Positions 25,988 through 35,910 are shown, numbered from the stretch's first letter. The stretch: 64,000 nt of DNA from Legionella sp. (GCA_031291095.1 JARLJR010000075.1:1-64000), one strand, 5' to 3'. Notes: generated by a model not told the origin, from the letters alone. Translations and numbers: made by a program.

Positions 25988-27988
25988 ATGGAACGTCATG
26001 AAGTTATCTCTGCTTATCGATTTATTCTAGGAAGGGAACCTGAGAATGAAGCAGTAATCGACCAGTATTGTACGCTTGATTCATGGCAGGCTTTACGAAG
26101 GGTATTTTTAAGTTCAGATGAATATCGTGAAAAAAATAGACCCGCAGAACAAGATAGCGACATTCTCCCCCAAACGCTTCTAACAGACCATGATCATCTT
26201 CATTATCGGGTACCCAATAGCTTGCATCGGAGCTTATTGCCATTAAAAAAAATACTCGTTCTTGCTCATTGTGGAGGAGAACCCTTACGAGTAATTGGAC
26301 AAGAAATGGGGTTAGCAGTAGAACACCAACTGCTGAACTACTTATTTGACGAGCCGCCACCGCCACCATCTCTTCCTGCCTCTGAATACACATTCCAAGT
26401 AATTCAGCCCCCCCTGCGCTCCATCACAAAGCATCTTCACATGCTCTCATTGCCCTACGATGATTTAGCCGCCCATGAGGCTTTTTTTGAAGAATGTGTG
26501 ATTGCGGTTCGTAAGTTCCTAGAGTTAGGCAGCTTATGGGGGCGGCAACATGGGCTAATTACTTTCTTTATGGGACTCATACCAACCCAACAAAATCCTA
26601 TGGGACGTTTACTTCCCCGCTATGATCTACGAAATATAGTCTATTTTGTGGAGCGTCTTAACATGGAAATAGAAGCTTGCGCACGGGAATTTCCTAATAC
26701 TTTTTATTGCGATATCGATGAAATTGCCAGTACTTATGGTAAAAAATACATCCAAAGTCACTCAGTCTCTATTAGCAGTCATGCACAAAGTTTAGTTGAT
26801 TTTGATTTTGAGCAGGATCAAGAACGTATGGTTCCGGCAATAAGAGCTACAAAACGTTACACAACCAATCAGTCATTATGGCAATTATATTGGCTGGAAT
26901 TACTAGCCGCTTATCGCACAATTATGCAAATCGATATGATCAAGGTTATTGTAGTTGACCTGGATGATACCCTCTGGCGTGGTATTGCAAGAGAAAATAA
27001 ACTCGGAACTTTGGAAGGATGGCCTATAGGTTTTATTGAGGCATTACGCTGGGCGAAACAAAGAGGCATTATGTTGGCGATCGCCAGTAAAAATGATCAC
27101 GATTGGATACAAAAAAATTGGGATGAATTAACTACTGGATTGATTGCTTGGGATGATTTTGTTTTCCATTGCATCAATTGGGAAGATAAGGCCAGTAATA
27201 TCACAACTATTGCTAAAAAGCTGAATGTGGGCTTAGAAAATATTTTATTTATTGACGACAACCCTCGAGAGGTAGCCTTAGTACAAGAATTGTTGCCCAT
27301 GGTGCGTACTGCAGGTACAGAACCGCTGTATTGGCGCCGCATCGTACTTTGGAGCCCGGAGACACAACGTGCCGTATTGACGACTGAATCCGTAAATAAA
27401 TCTCAAATGATGCAAGCCCAATTACGTCGAGATGTAGACTTACACAAGATGGACCAAACATCATTCTTACAAAACCTGAATTTATCTTTAGCCTTCAACA
27501 TGTGCTATTCCAGTAATGATCTTAAGTTCCAAAGAGCATTAGAACTATTAAATAAAACGAATCAATTTAATAGCACCGGACAAACGTATGCACCAAGCGA
27601 CTGCGAGCAGTTATTTCAGGACGGCTGGGCCATGCTTTGTGTCAATGCAGAGGATAGTTATACCCAATACGGTTTAATTTCAGTGGTTTGGTTAAAACAA
27701 AATAACATCAAACAAATGGTTCTGAGTTGCCGTGTATTCGGACTGGGTATAGAAGACGCAATTCTTGACAATTTAATCGTTAGAAACTCTAAGTATGATT
27801 ATTTATATTATCAATTTAATAATACGGAACATAATCATGCAGCGAAAATATTCATCGAGCGCCATCATTTTTCAGAGGTTAATCCAGGATGCTACAGCAG
27901 GTTGCTGTCACTGCCATTTAACAAGCCCAGCCATATACATGTTAAGTCAGCCGCATTGATGGAGGCCAGTCACGAATATGCGTTCTAA
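25988..27988 (+). CDS. FkbH-like HAD-IIIC protein with N-terminal DUF4214-like segment
   Basis: 666 residues, AGGA eight bases before the ATG. Residues 1-50 resemble a DUF4214-like segment (ISAYRFILGREPENEAVI). An SGNH-like middle part follows. The HAD catalytic motif VVDLDDTLWRGI has nucleophile D324 and acid D326. The C-terminal part carries the FkbH hallmarks NKTNQFNSTGQTY, YTQYGLISVVWL and LSCRVFGLGIEDAIL. FkbH proteins load glyceryl from 1,3-bisphosphoglycerate onto carrier proteins; related HAD-IIIC enzymes occur in polysaccharide loci. Divergent from FAAL with a shared 184-bp promoter region. Confidence 0.82.
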   Translation: MERHEVISAYRFILGREPENEAVIDQYCTLDSWQALRRVFLSSDEYREKNRPAEQDSDILPQTLLTDHDHLHYRVPNSLHRSLLPLKKILVLAHCGGEPLRVIGQEMGLAVEHQLLNYLFDEPPPPPSLPASEYTFQVIQPPLRSITKHLHMLSLPYDDLAAHEAFFEECVIAVRKFLELGSLWGRQHGLITFFMGLIPTQQNPMGRLLPRYDLRNIVYFVERLNMEIEACAREFPNTFYCDIDEIASTYGKKYIQSHSVSISSHAQSLVDFDFEQDQERMVPAIRATKRYTTNQSLWQLYWLELLAAYRTIMQIDMIKVIVVDLDDTLWRGIARENKLGTLEGWPIGFIEALRWAKQRGIMLAIASKNDHDWIQKNWDELTTGLIAWDDFVFHCINWEDKASNITTIAKKLNVGLENILFIDDNPREVALVQELLPMVRTAGTEPLYWRRIVLWSPETQRAVLTTESVNKSQMMQAQLRRDVDLHKMDQTSFLQNLNLSLAFNMCYSSNDLKFQRALELLNKTNQFNSTGQTYAPSDCEQLFQDGWAMLCVNAEDSYTQYGLISVVWLKQNNIKQMVLSCRVFGLGIEDAILDNLIVRNSKYDYLYYQFNNTEHNHAAKIFIERHHFSEVNPGCYSRLLSLPFNKPSHIHVKSAALMEASHEYAF

Positions 27989-28055
27989 GTGAGGGTGCAG
28001 CCCAGGAGTTCGAAGCACGGAACCCGGGGTTGCTTTCACGTTGTTCGCAATGAGC
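27989..28055. repeat. Dispersed repeat, TTCGAA...TTGTTCGCAATGA family (copy 2)
   Basis: It begins right after the FkbH-like stop codon and matches the element at 18395-18470. It lies between two convergent genes and could assist termination, though no clear U-tract is present. Confidence 0.5.
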
Positions 28056-28076
28056 CCCCTTTTTTACACAAAATCT

Positions 28077-29258
28077 TCAAATACGATCAATAGTCATAGC
28101 CCCAATATTAACCACAGGATATACCGCAGATACCATAATATTTAACAGTTTCTGCAAATCGACTGCAGGAGCATTCGATACATAAACCACATCATTGTTA
28201 TTGATCATAAACTGTTGGGTGATAAAGAAATTACTCGGATCGCGTAAATTTACTTGGTATATAATAGGAACATATCTGGATTGTGGGTTCGTTTTTAATG
28301 TTTTTGCCGATCCATCCCGCGGCTCAAAACGGAATATAAAGATAGCCCGTGCATCCGCTCGTATATCCAGTAATCCACCTGCCCGTGCTAAAGCCTGGGC
28401 TAAAGAAATACCTTGAGCTTCAAAATTAATCTCTTCATTTTTACCTGTCGCGCCTAATATGGTAAAGCTGTGGGGCTTGAATAATGCAGTAACCACATCA
28501 CCGGCCTGCAACTCAATATTCTGTTTCGGATCACTAATGATCTGCGATAAAGGCAAAGCACCTACTTTATTACCCCGCGTCACTTGCAAGGTTATTTTGT
28601 TCACGTCTTGCCGTACTCCTCCAGCAGCCGCTAAGGCATCTAATAAACGCTCTCGGTGGGGAGTTAAAGGAACACGCCGGCTTGCTGCAACTTCGCCCAC
28701 GACCGTAATATCAGAAGAATTATTAGCAGCAATGCGTACCAATATCTGAGGGTTATGAGATTTTCCTTTAAGTTGGGCAATAATAGCCGCCTCAACTTGC
28801 GACGGAGTACGCCCTGCCGCACGGATGTTTCCGGCAAAAGGAATACGGATATAGCCTTTTGAATTAACCATTTGCCCAGGGAAGACGGTAACTTGTGTTG
28901 TCGACTGTCCTGTAGGATTAATTACAGAGCTATTAAATAACATTGCCGGAGGTGCTTCCCATAGGGACACTTCAATAACATCGCCTGTTCCAATTTTATC
29001 TCTGGTTTGATGCGAAAGAGGAAAAATTTCAGAGAAACGTTGTTTATGCCTATAGATATTCAGTCTTTGTGCTACCTCGCTGCTTACCTGCACTACACGA
29101 ATACCATGCATGGGGGAATTCATTACTTGAACCCTACTTGGCCCAGAGGAAGAAAGCCATGCAGGATAAGTAGTACACCCTGTTAGCATAGAGCCAGTTA
29201 AAAAACATAAAAAACTTCTTCTTACCACATAACGTAACAACCAATACTCCTTGTTCAA
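28077..29258 (-). CDS. Outer-membrane capsule polysaccharide export lipoprotein (Wza/CtrA/BexD type)
   Basis: 393 residues, the size of CtrA and BexD. A lipoprotein signal with lipobox LTGC is followed by a polysaccharide export (PES) domain (GDVIEVSLWEAPP ... GYIRIPFAGNIRAAGRTPSQVEAAI) at about 90-190 and two SLBB-like domains (ITVVGEVAASRRVPL, FTILGATGKNEEI). A terminal segment suited to an outer-membrane alpha-helix ends the protein. It forms the outer-membrane channel that works with the KpsE-type co-polymerase and KpsMT transporter. It is the last gene of the leftward capsule operon. Confidence 0.9.
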   Translation of the reverse strand: MNKEYWLLRYVVRRSFLCFLTGSMLTGCTTYPAWLSSSGPSRVQVMNSPMHGIRVVQVSSEVAQRLNIYRHKQRFSEIFPLSHQTRDKIGTGDVIEVSLWEAPPAMLFNSSVINPTGQSTTQVTVFPGQMVNSKGYIRIPFAGNIRAAGRTPSQVEAAIIAQLKGKSHNPQILVRIAANNSSDITVVGEVAASRRVPLTPHRERLLDALAAAGGVRQDVNKITLQVTRGNKVGALPLSQIISDPKQNIELQAGDVVTALFKPHSFTILGATGKNEEINFEAQGISLAQALARAGGLLDIRADARAIFIFRFEPRDGSAKTLKTNPQSRYVPIIYQVNLRDPSNFFITQQFMINNNDVVYVSNAPAVDLQKLLNIMVSAVYPVVNIGAMTIDRI

Positions 29259-29274
29259 TGAACTTTGGGACCCT

Positions 29275-30363
29275 TTACCGTACGCTCACAATTAACCGGA
29301 GTACCATGCGATAAAAACGTTTTAACAATGCTATTCTTCCCGATATTTTTAATTCTTTTTTTAAGATCAATTCGTCTAGCGCTTCTTCTGGGGTGATTTT
29401 GGTTCTTTTTTCCCAGCTAATATAACTTGGATAAAGCAATAAAGCACCAGCAATTAATTCCTGGAGGCTAAGTTTCCGCGTGCGGCGAGAAGTACTCATC
29501 ATATCCGTGGTCAATCCCCATCCAGCATAAAAAGGCAATCCATAACAGGTAACAGACTTCTCCCGCAGCAACGCTTCAAATCCAGCCAAAGAAGTCATCA
29601 CGTGCACTTCATCCACATGCGCTAACACCTGCTCCATGGATACAGACTCAAGATACTCATCACAATATTGCTTTATTTTATGATCACCAATACCTTGAGC
29701 ACGTAAGCCCGCAACCACATCAGGATGTGGTTTATAGATTAACCATGCATCAGGATTCTTTGCCCGTACAGCCTGAACTAAAGCTATATTGGTTTTAACA
29801 GCCCCAGCGCCAAAGGCAATCGATGCGTCGGCTTCAACTTGCCCTGGAACCAGAATAATACGCTTCCCCTGGCCTGGCGGTTTCCAATCCTGGCCTGGCA
29901 AATTATATTTGGTGACACCACAGGCAACCAACCGTTGGTGAAATAGGCTAGCTCGTTTTAATAGTTGCGCTGAAAAAATGGAGTCCTGTAAAATTTGCTC
30001 AAGATCAGAAGTACTGGTTGCATTATAATAGATTCCTTGCGTATCAATAATCCAAGATACGGGCCGAGTTAGTTCAACACCCAAACCAACAGAACGCAAA
30101 AAACCATCTTCCACTCGCAAAATGCGAACGTTTTGATTTATTCCTGCTGGCACAGGCCGGGAGCCCCAAAGTAATAATGCAGAGCCTGATTTAACACGCC
30201 GTATTTGCTGAGTAAAACAAAGCTTCTGACCGGTAAGAAATCGTTTAATAATAGGCCTTTTCCAAAAAGGCATACGCCAAACATAAATCGCTGTACGCTC
30301 ATTAGAATAGTTGGGTGTGGGCGCACCCACAGATGAAGAAATCTTCGGGTTGTAAATGTCCAT
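29275..30363 (-). CDS. kpsC: One-module KpsC-type capsule linker glycosyltransferase
   Basis: About 362 residues from the ATG two bases after the preceding gene's stop, with GAG upstream; an ATG at 30420 inside that gene is an alternative. Motifs LRVEDGFLRSVGLG, LVPGQVEADASI, YKPHPDVVAGLR and VHVMTSLAGFEALLREK with CYGLPFYAGWGLT are those of a KpsC beta-Kdo transferase module. E. coli KpsC has two such modules in about 675 residues; only one is present here. It would extend the Kdo linker begun by KpsS. Confidence 0.83.
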   Translation of the reverse strand: MDIYNPKISSSVGAPTPNYSNERTAIYVWRMPFWKRPIIKRFLTGQKLCFTQQIRRVKSGSALLLWGSRPVPAGINQNVRILRVEDGFLRSVGLGVELTRPVSWIIDTQGIYYNATSTSDLEQILQDSIFSAQLLKRASLFHQRLVACGVTKYNLPGQDWKPPGQGKRIILVPGQVEADASIAFGAGAVKTNIALVQAVRAKNPDAWLIYKPHPDVVAGLRAQGIGDHKIKQYCDEYLESVSMEQVLAHVDEVHVMTSLAGFEALLREKSVTCYGLPFYAGWGLTTDMMSTSRRTRKLSLQELIAGALLLYPSYISWEKRTKITPEEALDELILKKELKISGRIALLKRFYRMVLRLIVSVR

Positions 30364-30365
30364 TC

Positions 30366-31517
30366 CTAGCTCGCAACAGACTGAAAAAAACGCTCCATGA
30401 TCACAAAATGACTCTCCCATGTCGGTACTTTATAATGAGCTAACCGTTTTTGCTGTGCTTGCCTTAATACACTAGTTTGTTGCGTATAATCGGCAATTGT
30501 ATTCATCCATTGAATTGAATCCATAGGATCAATGTATTCTGGAACATCACCACCAATTTCTTGCAATACCGGGATTTTACTCGCAATCACCGGAACACCC
30601 GCATTTAATGCCTCAACCAAGGGCAAACCATAGCCCTCGACAAACGTGGGAAATAATAATGCCTGGCAGTGTTGCAAGCAAGAAGATAATTCTTCATCAG
30701 AGCACTGACTCCACTCCTGAATAAAGCCATGCAAGGTTGAACAGCGATCCAAGGTACGGATAATGTGCTCACACTCCCAGCCTCTGCGTCCAATGAGAAT
30801 GAGTTTCGGTGCATTATCCCCAAATTGTTCGATTAATTTTTTCCATACCTGAAGCACCATAATATGATTTTTACGCGGCTCAATAGTACCTATCATCACA
30901 AAATAAGGAGGAACAATAGTACGGCTTGGTAAAGTAGATTTAGGTAAGTCAGTCCCCAATGGCGCGACGCAGGTTATGGGTAAGTTTTTTTCTATGGATG
31001 AAGCAAAATGCACTAAGCGGTCATGAGTATCTTGAGAATTCACAATAATTCCCTTCGCCAAATCAAGTACATGATGGATACGGCGCTTATGCTTTTCGTT
31101 CTCACCCAAACGGCAGTATTCTGGATGCGTGAGCGGAATTAAATCATGAATAAAAAAAATAGGCGTGCATTGTGTTTTGGAAATTTCCTGAATGTATCGC
31201 TTTTTTTCCAAATGACTATGCCCTAATATTAGCAACGTACTATTCTGTTTTTTTCTCAATGAAAAACGTAGTGACCTGAAAACAAAAGAACTTAAAGTAA
31301 TACGAGTGTTCTTACCAGACAGTAGCAAAAAGAAAAGATGCTGTGACTGCTGAGCAGATAATCGCCACAGGCGACCGAAACAATAAACCACGGCAGATGC
31401 AGAAGTTTGATAATGCTTCACATAGGCAAGCATCACCCGATCAATACCAGTTGGTTTTAACTGCTGCAGCTGCCTACGAATTAAACGAGTAACATCAATG
31501 AAAAGCAATGAAGGCAT
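30366..31517 (-). CDS. GT4-family glycosyltransferase
   Basis: 383 residues, GT-B fold. The C-terminal half holds the GT4 signature MIGTIEPRKNH, then LIGRRGWECE and the donor-binding stretch PTFVEGYGLPLVEALNAGVPVIAS, with the conserved E-x7-E. No signal peptide or membrane anchor is present, so it works on the cytoplasmic face. It is placed in the capsule operon between the other glycosyltransferase and kpsC, so it probably adds one sugar of the repeat unit. The sugar is unknown. Confidence 0.87.
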   Translation of the reverse strand: MPSLLFIDVTRLIRRQLQQLKPTGIDRVMLAYVKHYQTSASAVVYCFGRLWRLSAQQSQHLFFLLLSGKNTRITLSSFVFRSLRFSLRKKQNSTLLILGHSHLEKKRYIQEISKTQCTPIFFIHDLIPLTHPEYCRLGENEKHKRRIHHVLDLAKGIIVNSQDTHDRLVHFASSIEKNLPITCVAPLGTDLPKSTLPSRTIVPPYFVMIGTIEPRKNHIMVLQVWKKLIEQFGDNAPKLILIGRRGWECEHIIRTLDRCSTLHGFIQEWSQCSDEELSSCLQHCQALLFPTFVEGYGLPLVEALNAGVPVIASKIPVLQEIGGDVPEYIDPMDSIQWMNTIADYTQQTSVLRQAQQKRLAHYKVPTWESHFVIMERFFQSVAS

Positions 31518-31547
31518 ACGTTCTAACCTAATTCAGGACCGTTTCTA

Positions 31548-33155
31548 TTAAATTTTAAATTGCTTCTGCACACTCTCCACTGAAGCTCGTTGAGAGGTTG
31601 CCCGCAGCGGTAAATTCATACCGATTAAACTGCCCTCTTTAACACACTGAATAAAGGATTCCCATCGTGGCAAAATATTCTCAGGCAAATAGCGCTCGGA
31701 TACGATTTGTCCCTGTTGCCGCAAAGACTCTTGTATTTGTGATGAATTAGGGTGATAGAGCACCTTTCTCAATGCCTGAACCAAACTGGATACCGCATAA
31801 GGATCAAAATACTCAGCCGCATTCCCATAAACTTCACGATGTACTGGAATGTCAGAAGCAACCGTGACCCCTCCACAACGCATTGATTCAACCCCTGAAA
31901 AATCAAAACCTTCACAAATACTAGGACAGACTGTTGCTGCAGCATGTCGATATAAGAGCCGTAAATAATACGCAGGAACAGAGTTCAGCAGGTAAATACT
32001 TCCTTGTTCAATCCAAGGCTGCATGGCACTGAGCAGTGGCGCATAATCCCAGCCGGGAGCACCAACAACAAGTAACTTCAAATCAGGGTCAAGCTCTGTT
32101 TTTAATAGCTCCCAGGCAGCAACTAAATTTAGATGGTTTTTTCTTGGCTCAATGGTGGAAACAATTAAAAGATAATTCAGCTTTTGAGAATCCATTGTCC
32201 CTAAACACTCCTTTTTCATCCCCAGAGCATCATCTTGCAATTTAGTTCCTTGCTGCAAATATCCCCTAATAATATTAGGTATATGGTCAGGAGAAGACTC
32301 TTCGAAAAAGTAATGGCTTGAAATCATATTATGTATTGTTATGGAGCGTTCCGCAGCTTCAGGGAAAATTTTAATCAGTTGTTGTCTGGTAAATTCAGAA
32401 ACGCAAGCAAACCACGCACCAGACATTACGTTACTCATTAAGGCATTGAAGTGCGATGCCTGATGGAATGATTTATCTGAGATGGTATGAGGCATTAATA
32501 TAGGAATTGCATCATGATAACGAACCAGCAGTGCAGTATTTTTACTGACTCGTCCTGGGTAAGGAGTTTGACTGATAAAAACATCAAATTCTTTTGTATT
32601 TAACAATGGGTATTTCGGTTTATTATTAAAATTCAAAAAACCTAAACCAACACCATGAAATGTCTGCCAAGGAATAGAGCAAATTTTATGATTCACCGAA
32701 GCAACCAACTCAAAATCGGATGCCGGTAAGGTTTTTGCAAAAAGAGTGCGCCAAGTGAAATCTTTAAAATGTTGAGAATCAAAGTGGGTTAACTGTACCT
32801 GACCCAATCCTAATTGCACTTTCCAGTAAGTCAAAAGAGTAATCAGTCGATGACGCAACCATTTAAGAATAAACGCAGCTTTAGTCCGAGACGTTTTTTC
32901 AGATAAGGAGATAATCACGCGCGAATAACGATTCAAAAGTCGTGCTTGGCTAAAACTCTTCCCATGCGACTTCTGCTCCCGCTTCCCTTTTGCTAAAAAC
33001 TTATTGGACGATTGCAGCAGCCCCTCAACATCAAAGGCATTTATTTTGCGAAGGCCATACATTAGCAATCGAACCTCTTGAGGAATCCCTGCAAATTCGC
33101 CTAAAGCAGGCCTCATTTCAAGCAATACTTTGGTTTTTTTTATTTCTTTTTCCAT
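31548..33155 (-). CDS. GT4-family glycosyltransferase, long form
   Basis: 535 residues. A large N-terminal part of about 300 residues precedes a GT4 domain with LLIVSTIEPRKNHLNLVAAW, LVVGAPGWDY and CPSICEGFDFSGVESMRCGGVTVASDIPV. The donor-site Glu residues are present. It shares the TIEPRKNH core with the next gene, so the two are related. It is probably one of two transferases that assemble the capsule repeat. A 107-bp gap with no feature separates it from kpsT. Confidence 0.85.
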   Translation of the reverse strand: MEKEIKKTKVLLEMRPALGEFAGIPQEVRLLMYGLRKINAFDVEGLLQSSNKFLAKGKREQKSHGKSFSQARLLNRYSRVIISLSEKTSRTKAAFILKWLRHRLITLLTYWKVQLGLGQVQLTHFDSQHFKDFTWRTLFAKTLPASDFELVASVNHKICSIPWQTFHGVGLGFLNFNNKPKYPLLNTKEFDVFISQTPYPGRVSKNTALLVRYHDAIPILMPHTISDKSFHQASHFNALMSNVMSGAWFACVSEFTRQQLIKIFPEAAERSITIHNMISSHYFFEESSPDHIPNIIRGYLQQGTKLQDDALGMKKECLGTMDSQKLNYLLIVSTIEPRKNHLNLVAAWELLKTELDPDLKLLVVGAPGWDYAPLLSAMQPWIEQGSIYLLNSVPAYYLRLLYRHAAATVCPSICEGFDFSGVESMRCGGVTVASDIPVHREVYGNAAEYFDPYAVSSLVQALRKVLYHPNSSQIQESLRQQGQIVSERYLPENILPRWESFIQCVKEGSLIGMNLPLRATSQRASVESVQKQFKI

Positions 33156-33262
33156 AATTCAAATTATTCCTCATAAAGACGATGCCACATTCCAGAGATC
33201 CTTCCTCGTAAACTCCTCAGGATGGCGTACTTTTTATAGCCTGGGAACACTGGCTTTTATTA

Positions 33263-33913
33263 TTATTGATTTTTATTATAAAATTCATACGCCTCAGACA
33301 AATCAGCTTCTTCATGCAACGAACCATTATGGATGACATAGGCCCGTTTACAGTATTGGCGAATTTGCTCCGCTTGATGGGACACAATTAAAATGGCCCT
33401 ATCTTTGCGTTTTTCAAATAACTCATAGTGGCATTTTTCATGAAACCGGGAATCACCTACGGCAATGACCTCATCAATGAGGTAACAGTCAAACTCAATA
33501 GCCATTGAGATTGCAAAGGCTAAACGAGCCTGCATCCCTGAAGAATAATTCTTTACTGGCTCACGAAAAAACACCCCTAGTTCTGCAAACTCTTGAACAA
33601 AATCAATTTTATCCGCAAAATTTACCCCATAAACACGGCAAATAAAACGTAAATTATCCGCTCCTGTTAATGCCCCTTGAAATGCACCGCTAAAAGCCAA
33701 AGGCCAAGAGACACTCATGCTTCGTTTTATTTTCCCTTCTGCGGGTAATTCAACACCACTGATTAATCGTAACAGAGTTGATTTGCCTGCTCCATTACGT
33801 CCTAAAATGCCTACCTTATCCCCTGGAGCAATACTCAGATTCACTCCTTGAAACACTGTTTTCATCCCATAGCGGGTTGAATACTTCATTCCCACCTGAT
33901 TAAAATGAATCAT
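33263..33913 (-). CDS. kpsT: Capsule ABC transporter ATPase KpsT
   Basis: 216 residues, matching KpsT/CtrD. Walker [17 protein letters not shown], signature [15 protein letters not shown] (SSGMQ replacing LSGGQ as usual in this family), Walker [13 protein letters not shown] and switch histidine VSHQAEQI are present. Its start overlaps the kpsM stop by four bases (ATGA), so translation is coupled. It energises export of the lipid-linked polysaccharide across the inner membrane. Confidence 0.95.
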   Translation of the reverse strand: MIHFNQVGMKYSTRYGMKTVFQGVNLSIAPGDKVGILGRNGAGKSTLLRLISGVELPAEGKIKRSMSVSWPLAFSGAFQGALTGADNLRFICRVYGVNFADKIDFVQEFAELGVFFREPVKNYSSGMQARLAFAISMAIEFDCYLIDEVIAVGDSRFHEKCHYELFEKRKDRAILIVSHQAEQIRQYCKRAYVIHNGSLHEEADLSEAYEFYNKNQ

Positions 33914-34704
33914 TGCAGCACCATGTTCTGGGATAATTTTTTAATTTGCAGTAACCCTAACAAAATTAAAACCAGGCTGCAGGACAATAGATACATCACA
34001 TCATAATGCGCGTGGACAAGTGAACCAAAATACCCTTCTCTAATAAGCTCCACCCCATGAATCATTGGCACAAGTGCAATCCATTTTTGGGCGGTGACAG
34101 GCATCCAATCCATCATAAAAGCAGCGCCTGACAATGGAAATAATAGATAGGACAAAGGATGCCAAATAATTGATACTAATTCACTTTGAGTTGCTAAGCC
34201 GCCAATAAATAAACCAAGGCCAGTACCAAATAAAGTTAACAACCCCCATCCTAGAAATACTTTTAAAATATTTTCAGGCATTTGTATCCATCCAATAAAT
34301 ATAAAAATAAAACTAAGAATAATAAAAGAACCTGTAACCCCAGCTACCTCAAGGATAATACGGCATAAGAAGAGGTCGATTAATCGCACATTACGGTGAT
34401 ACATCAACGCCTTGTTGGGCTCTAATGCATTGCTGCATCGACCAGGGATGCTGCGCCACAGCAATACTGAAGAATAGCCTGTTAGTGCAAATGCAGTTAT
34501 AGGTAATGAAAAGTGTTGATGTGCTCCAGAATAAGTCCATAAAGCAGTAATACCTAAGGTAAACAGCATAGGCTCTGCAAAAAGCCATAAAAAACCTATA
34601 TTATGACGTCCGTAGCGAGTAATGATTTCCCGTAACAGCAAAGCCCCAACAACTCGTTTTTGAATTCCAAAAGAATTTCTAAACTCATAAATCAATTCGC
34701 ACAT
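33910..34704 (-). CDS. kpsM: Capsule ABC transporter permease KpsM
   Basis: 264 residues with six predicted membrane helices and the ABC-2 family features [28 protein letters not shown] and [14 protein letters not shown]-like periplasmic loop sequence. It pairs with KpsT to move capsule across the inner membrane. Nine bases separate it from kpsE and four overlap kpsT. Confidence 0.94.
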   Translation of the reverse strand: MCELIYEFRNSFGIQKRVVGALLLREIITRYGRHNIGFLWLFAEPMLFTLGITALWTYSGAHQHFSLPITAFALTGYSSVLLWRSIPGRCSNALEPNKALMYHRNVRLIDLFLCRIILEVAGVTGSFIILSFIFIFIGWIQMPENILKVFLGWGLLTLFGTGLGLFIGGLATQSELVSIIWHPLSYLLFPLSGAAFMMDWMPVTAQKWIALVPMIHGVELIREGYFGSLVHAHYDVMYLLSCSLVLILLGLLQIKKLSQNMVLQ

Positions 34705-34713
34705 CCTGTTTTG

Positions 34714-35910
34714 TTAATCTCGATGTTCCTTAACGCCGGCAATAAACATGGAAAGAACACCCCAGACTACTAAGCTTAATAACAACGTAGAACAAATATC
34801 TAAAATACGCTTAGGTTCAATCGCACTCTCCGGTGTAAACGGATTTTCAATACGTTCAAGATATATTTGCTTGCGCGCAGCATCAATTCGAGCCTGTTCA
34901 AGTGATGATAATGCGGCTGCCAATTGCTTTTGCGCAAAGGTATTCTCTAATTTTAAATGCTCGTATCCCAAGGCCTTATTTGATAAAGAGCTCTGTTTGC
35001 CCGCTATTTGCCCCTTTTGGATGCTAATATTATTTTTTAAAGAGGCTACTTTCTGCCTGAGTACTGATAATTGAGGGTTTTTAGGAGTAAGTGTTTCCAT
35101 TTGTCGTAGCTGATCCTGTTTCAGGATAAGCTCATCTTCTAATTTAGACGCTCTTTGTAGTTCCAGCGTGGTTTGTTTTACCGGATCAAATACTTGATTT
35201 TTTTGCCGATATGCTAACAATGCTAATGCTGTCTTTTTAGCCTTTTGTTCGGCATTAGTGACCTCCTCCGTAGCAAAACGTAACATGTCCTGGCGCGCAC
35301 GCTTATTAATCTGATTCACCAATGCCTCACTTTTCCTAAGCAATGCGTGATTAATTTCATATGCTTTTTCTGCACTAAATGCACGTACGGTTAAAGTGGA
35401 AATAGAGGAAGCACTATCAATTGCCACACCAATATGTTTTTTATAGTATTCTAGTAAAGATTCAAAACTATTATCCCACGTCAAACCAGCAAAACGATTA
35501 AAACGATCGATTGCTTCGCTACGGTAGTGCTCCTCTATATTTAATTGCTTCTCAAGGAAACGAAGTGCATCCCCAGAAAGAATGTAATTTTGAATAATAA
35601 AATTATTATTTGGGCTACCCATAAGACCCGAATGGCTAAGCATAGAATCTAAGCTATTCATTGTTTTATGTTGCGAATCACGAATCACAAATTGAGACTC
35701 AACAACATAAACGTCAGAAGCAATCAAGCCAAAATAAATAATTGAAAGCAGAACGGGAATAACCACGGAAAATAAGAAAAGCCGATTCATTGAATTGACA
35801 TAAAGGATCAATTTCTGAATGACTTCAAAAAGTCGTTGTCCATAACTTGCTCCATCTAAGAACGATATTTTAGGTCCTAAGGAGGCTAATTTTTTAAGGA
35901 AATTGTCCAC
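34714..35910 (-). CDS. kpsE: Capsule polysaccharide co-polymerase / export protein KpsE (CtrB/BexC type)
   Basis: 398 residues starting at GTG. One membrane helix near 45-65 and one near 375-392 flank a long periplasmic coiled-coil region (QKAKKTALALLAYRQKNQVFDP, SSLEQARIDAARKQIYLERI). The terminal PFTPESAIEPKRI segment is characteristic of this PCP family. It bridges KpsMT to the outer-membrane channel. It is the first gene of the leftward operon kpsE-kpsM-kpsT-GT-GT-kpsC-ctrA. The 158 bases upstream must carry the promoter; no clear ribosome site is seen. Confidence 0.92.
   Translation of the reverse strand: MDNFLKKLASLGPKISFLDGASYGQRLFEVIQKLILYVNSMNRLFLFSVVIPVLLSIIYFGLIASDVYVVESQFVIRDSQHKTMNSLDSMLSHSGLMGSPNNNFIIQNYILSGDALRFLEKQLNIEEHYRSEAIDRFNRFAGLTWDNSFESLLEYYKKHIGVAIDSASSISTLTVRAFSAEKAYEINHALLRKSEALVNQINKRARQDMLRFATEEVTNAEQKAKKTALALLAYRQKNQVFDPVKQTTLELQRASKLEDELILKQDQLRQMETLTPKNPQLSVLRQKVASLKNNISIQKGQIAGKQSSLSNKALGYEHLKLENTFAQKQLAAALSSLEQARIDAARKQIYLERIENPFTPESAIEPKRILDICSTLLLSLVVWGVLSMFIAGVKEHRD

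Noticed and set aside
16809-35910. Integrative element carrying the capsule and lipid genes
   Set aside because: No integrase, tRNA, transposase or direct-repeat boundary was found; it may still be horizontally acquired but that cannot be shown here.
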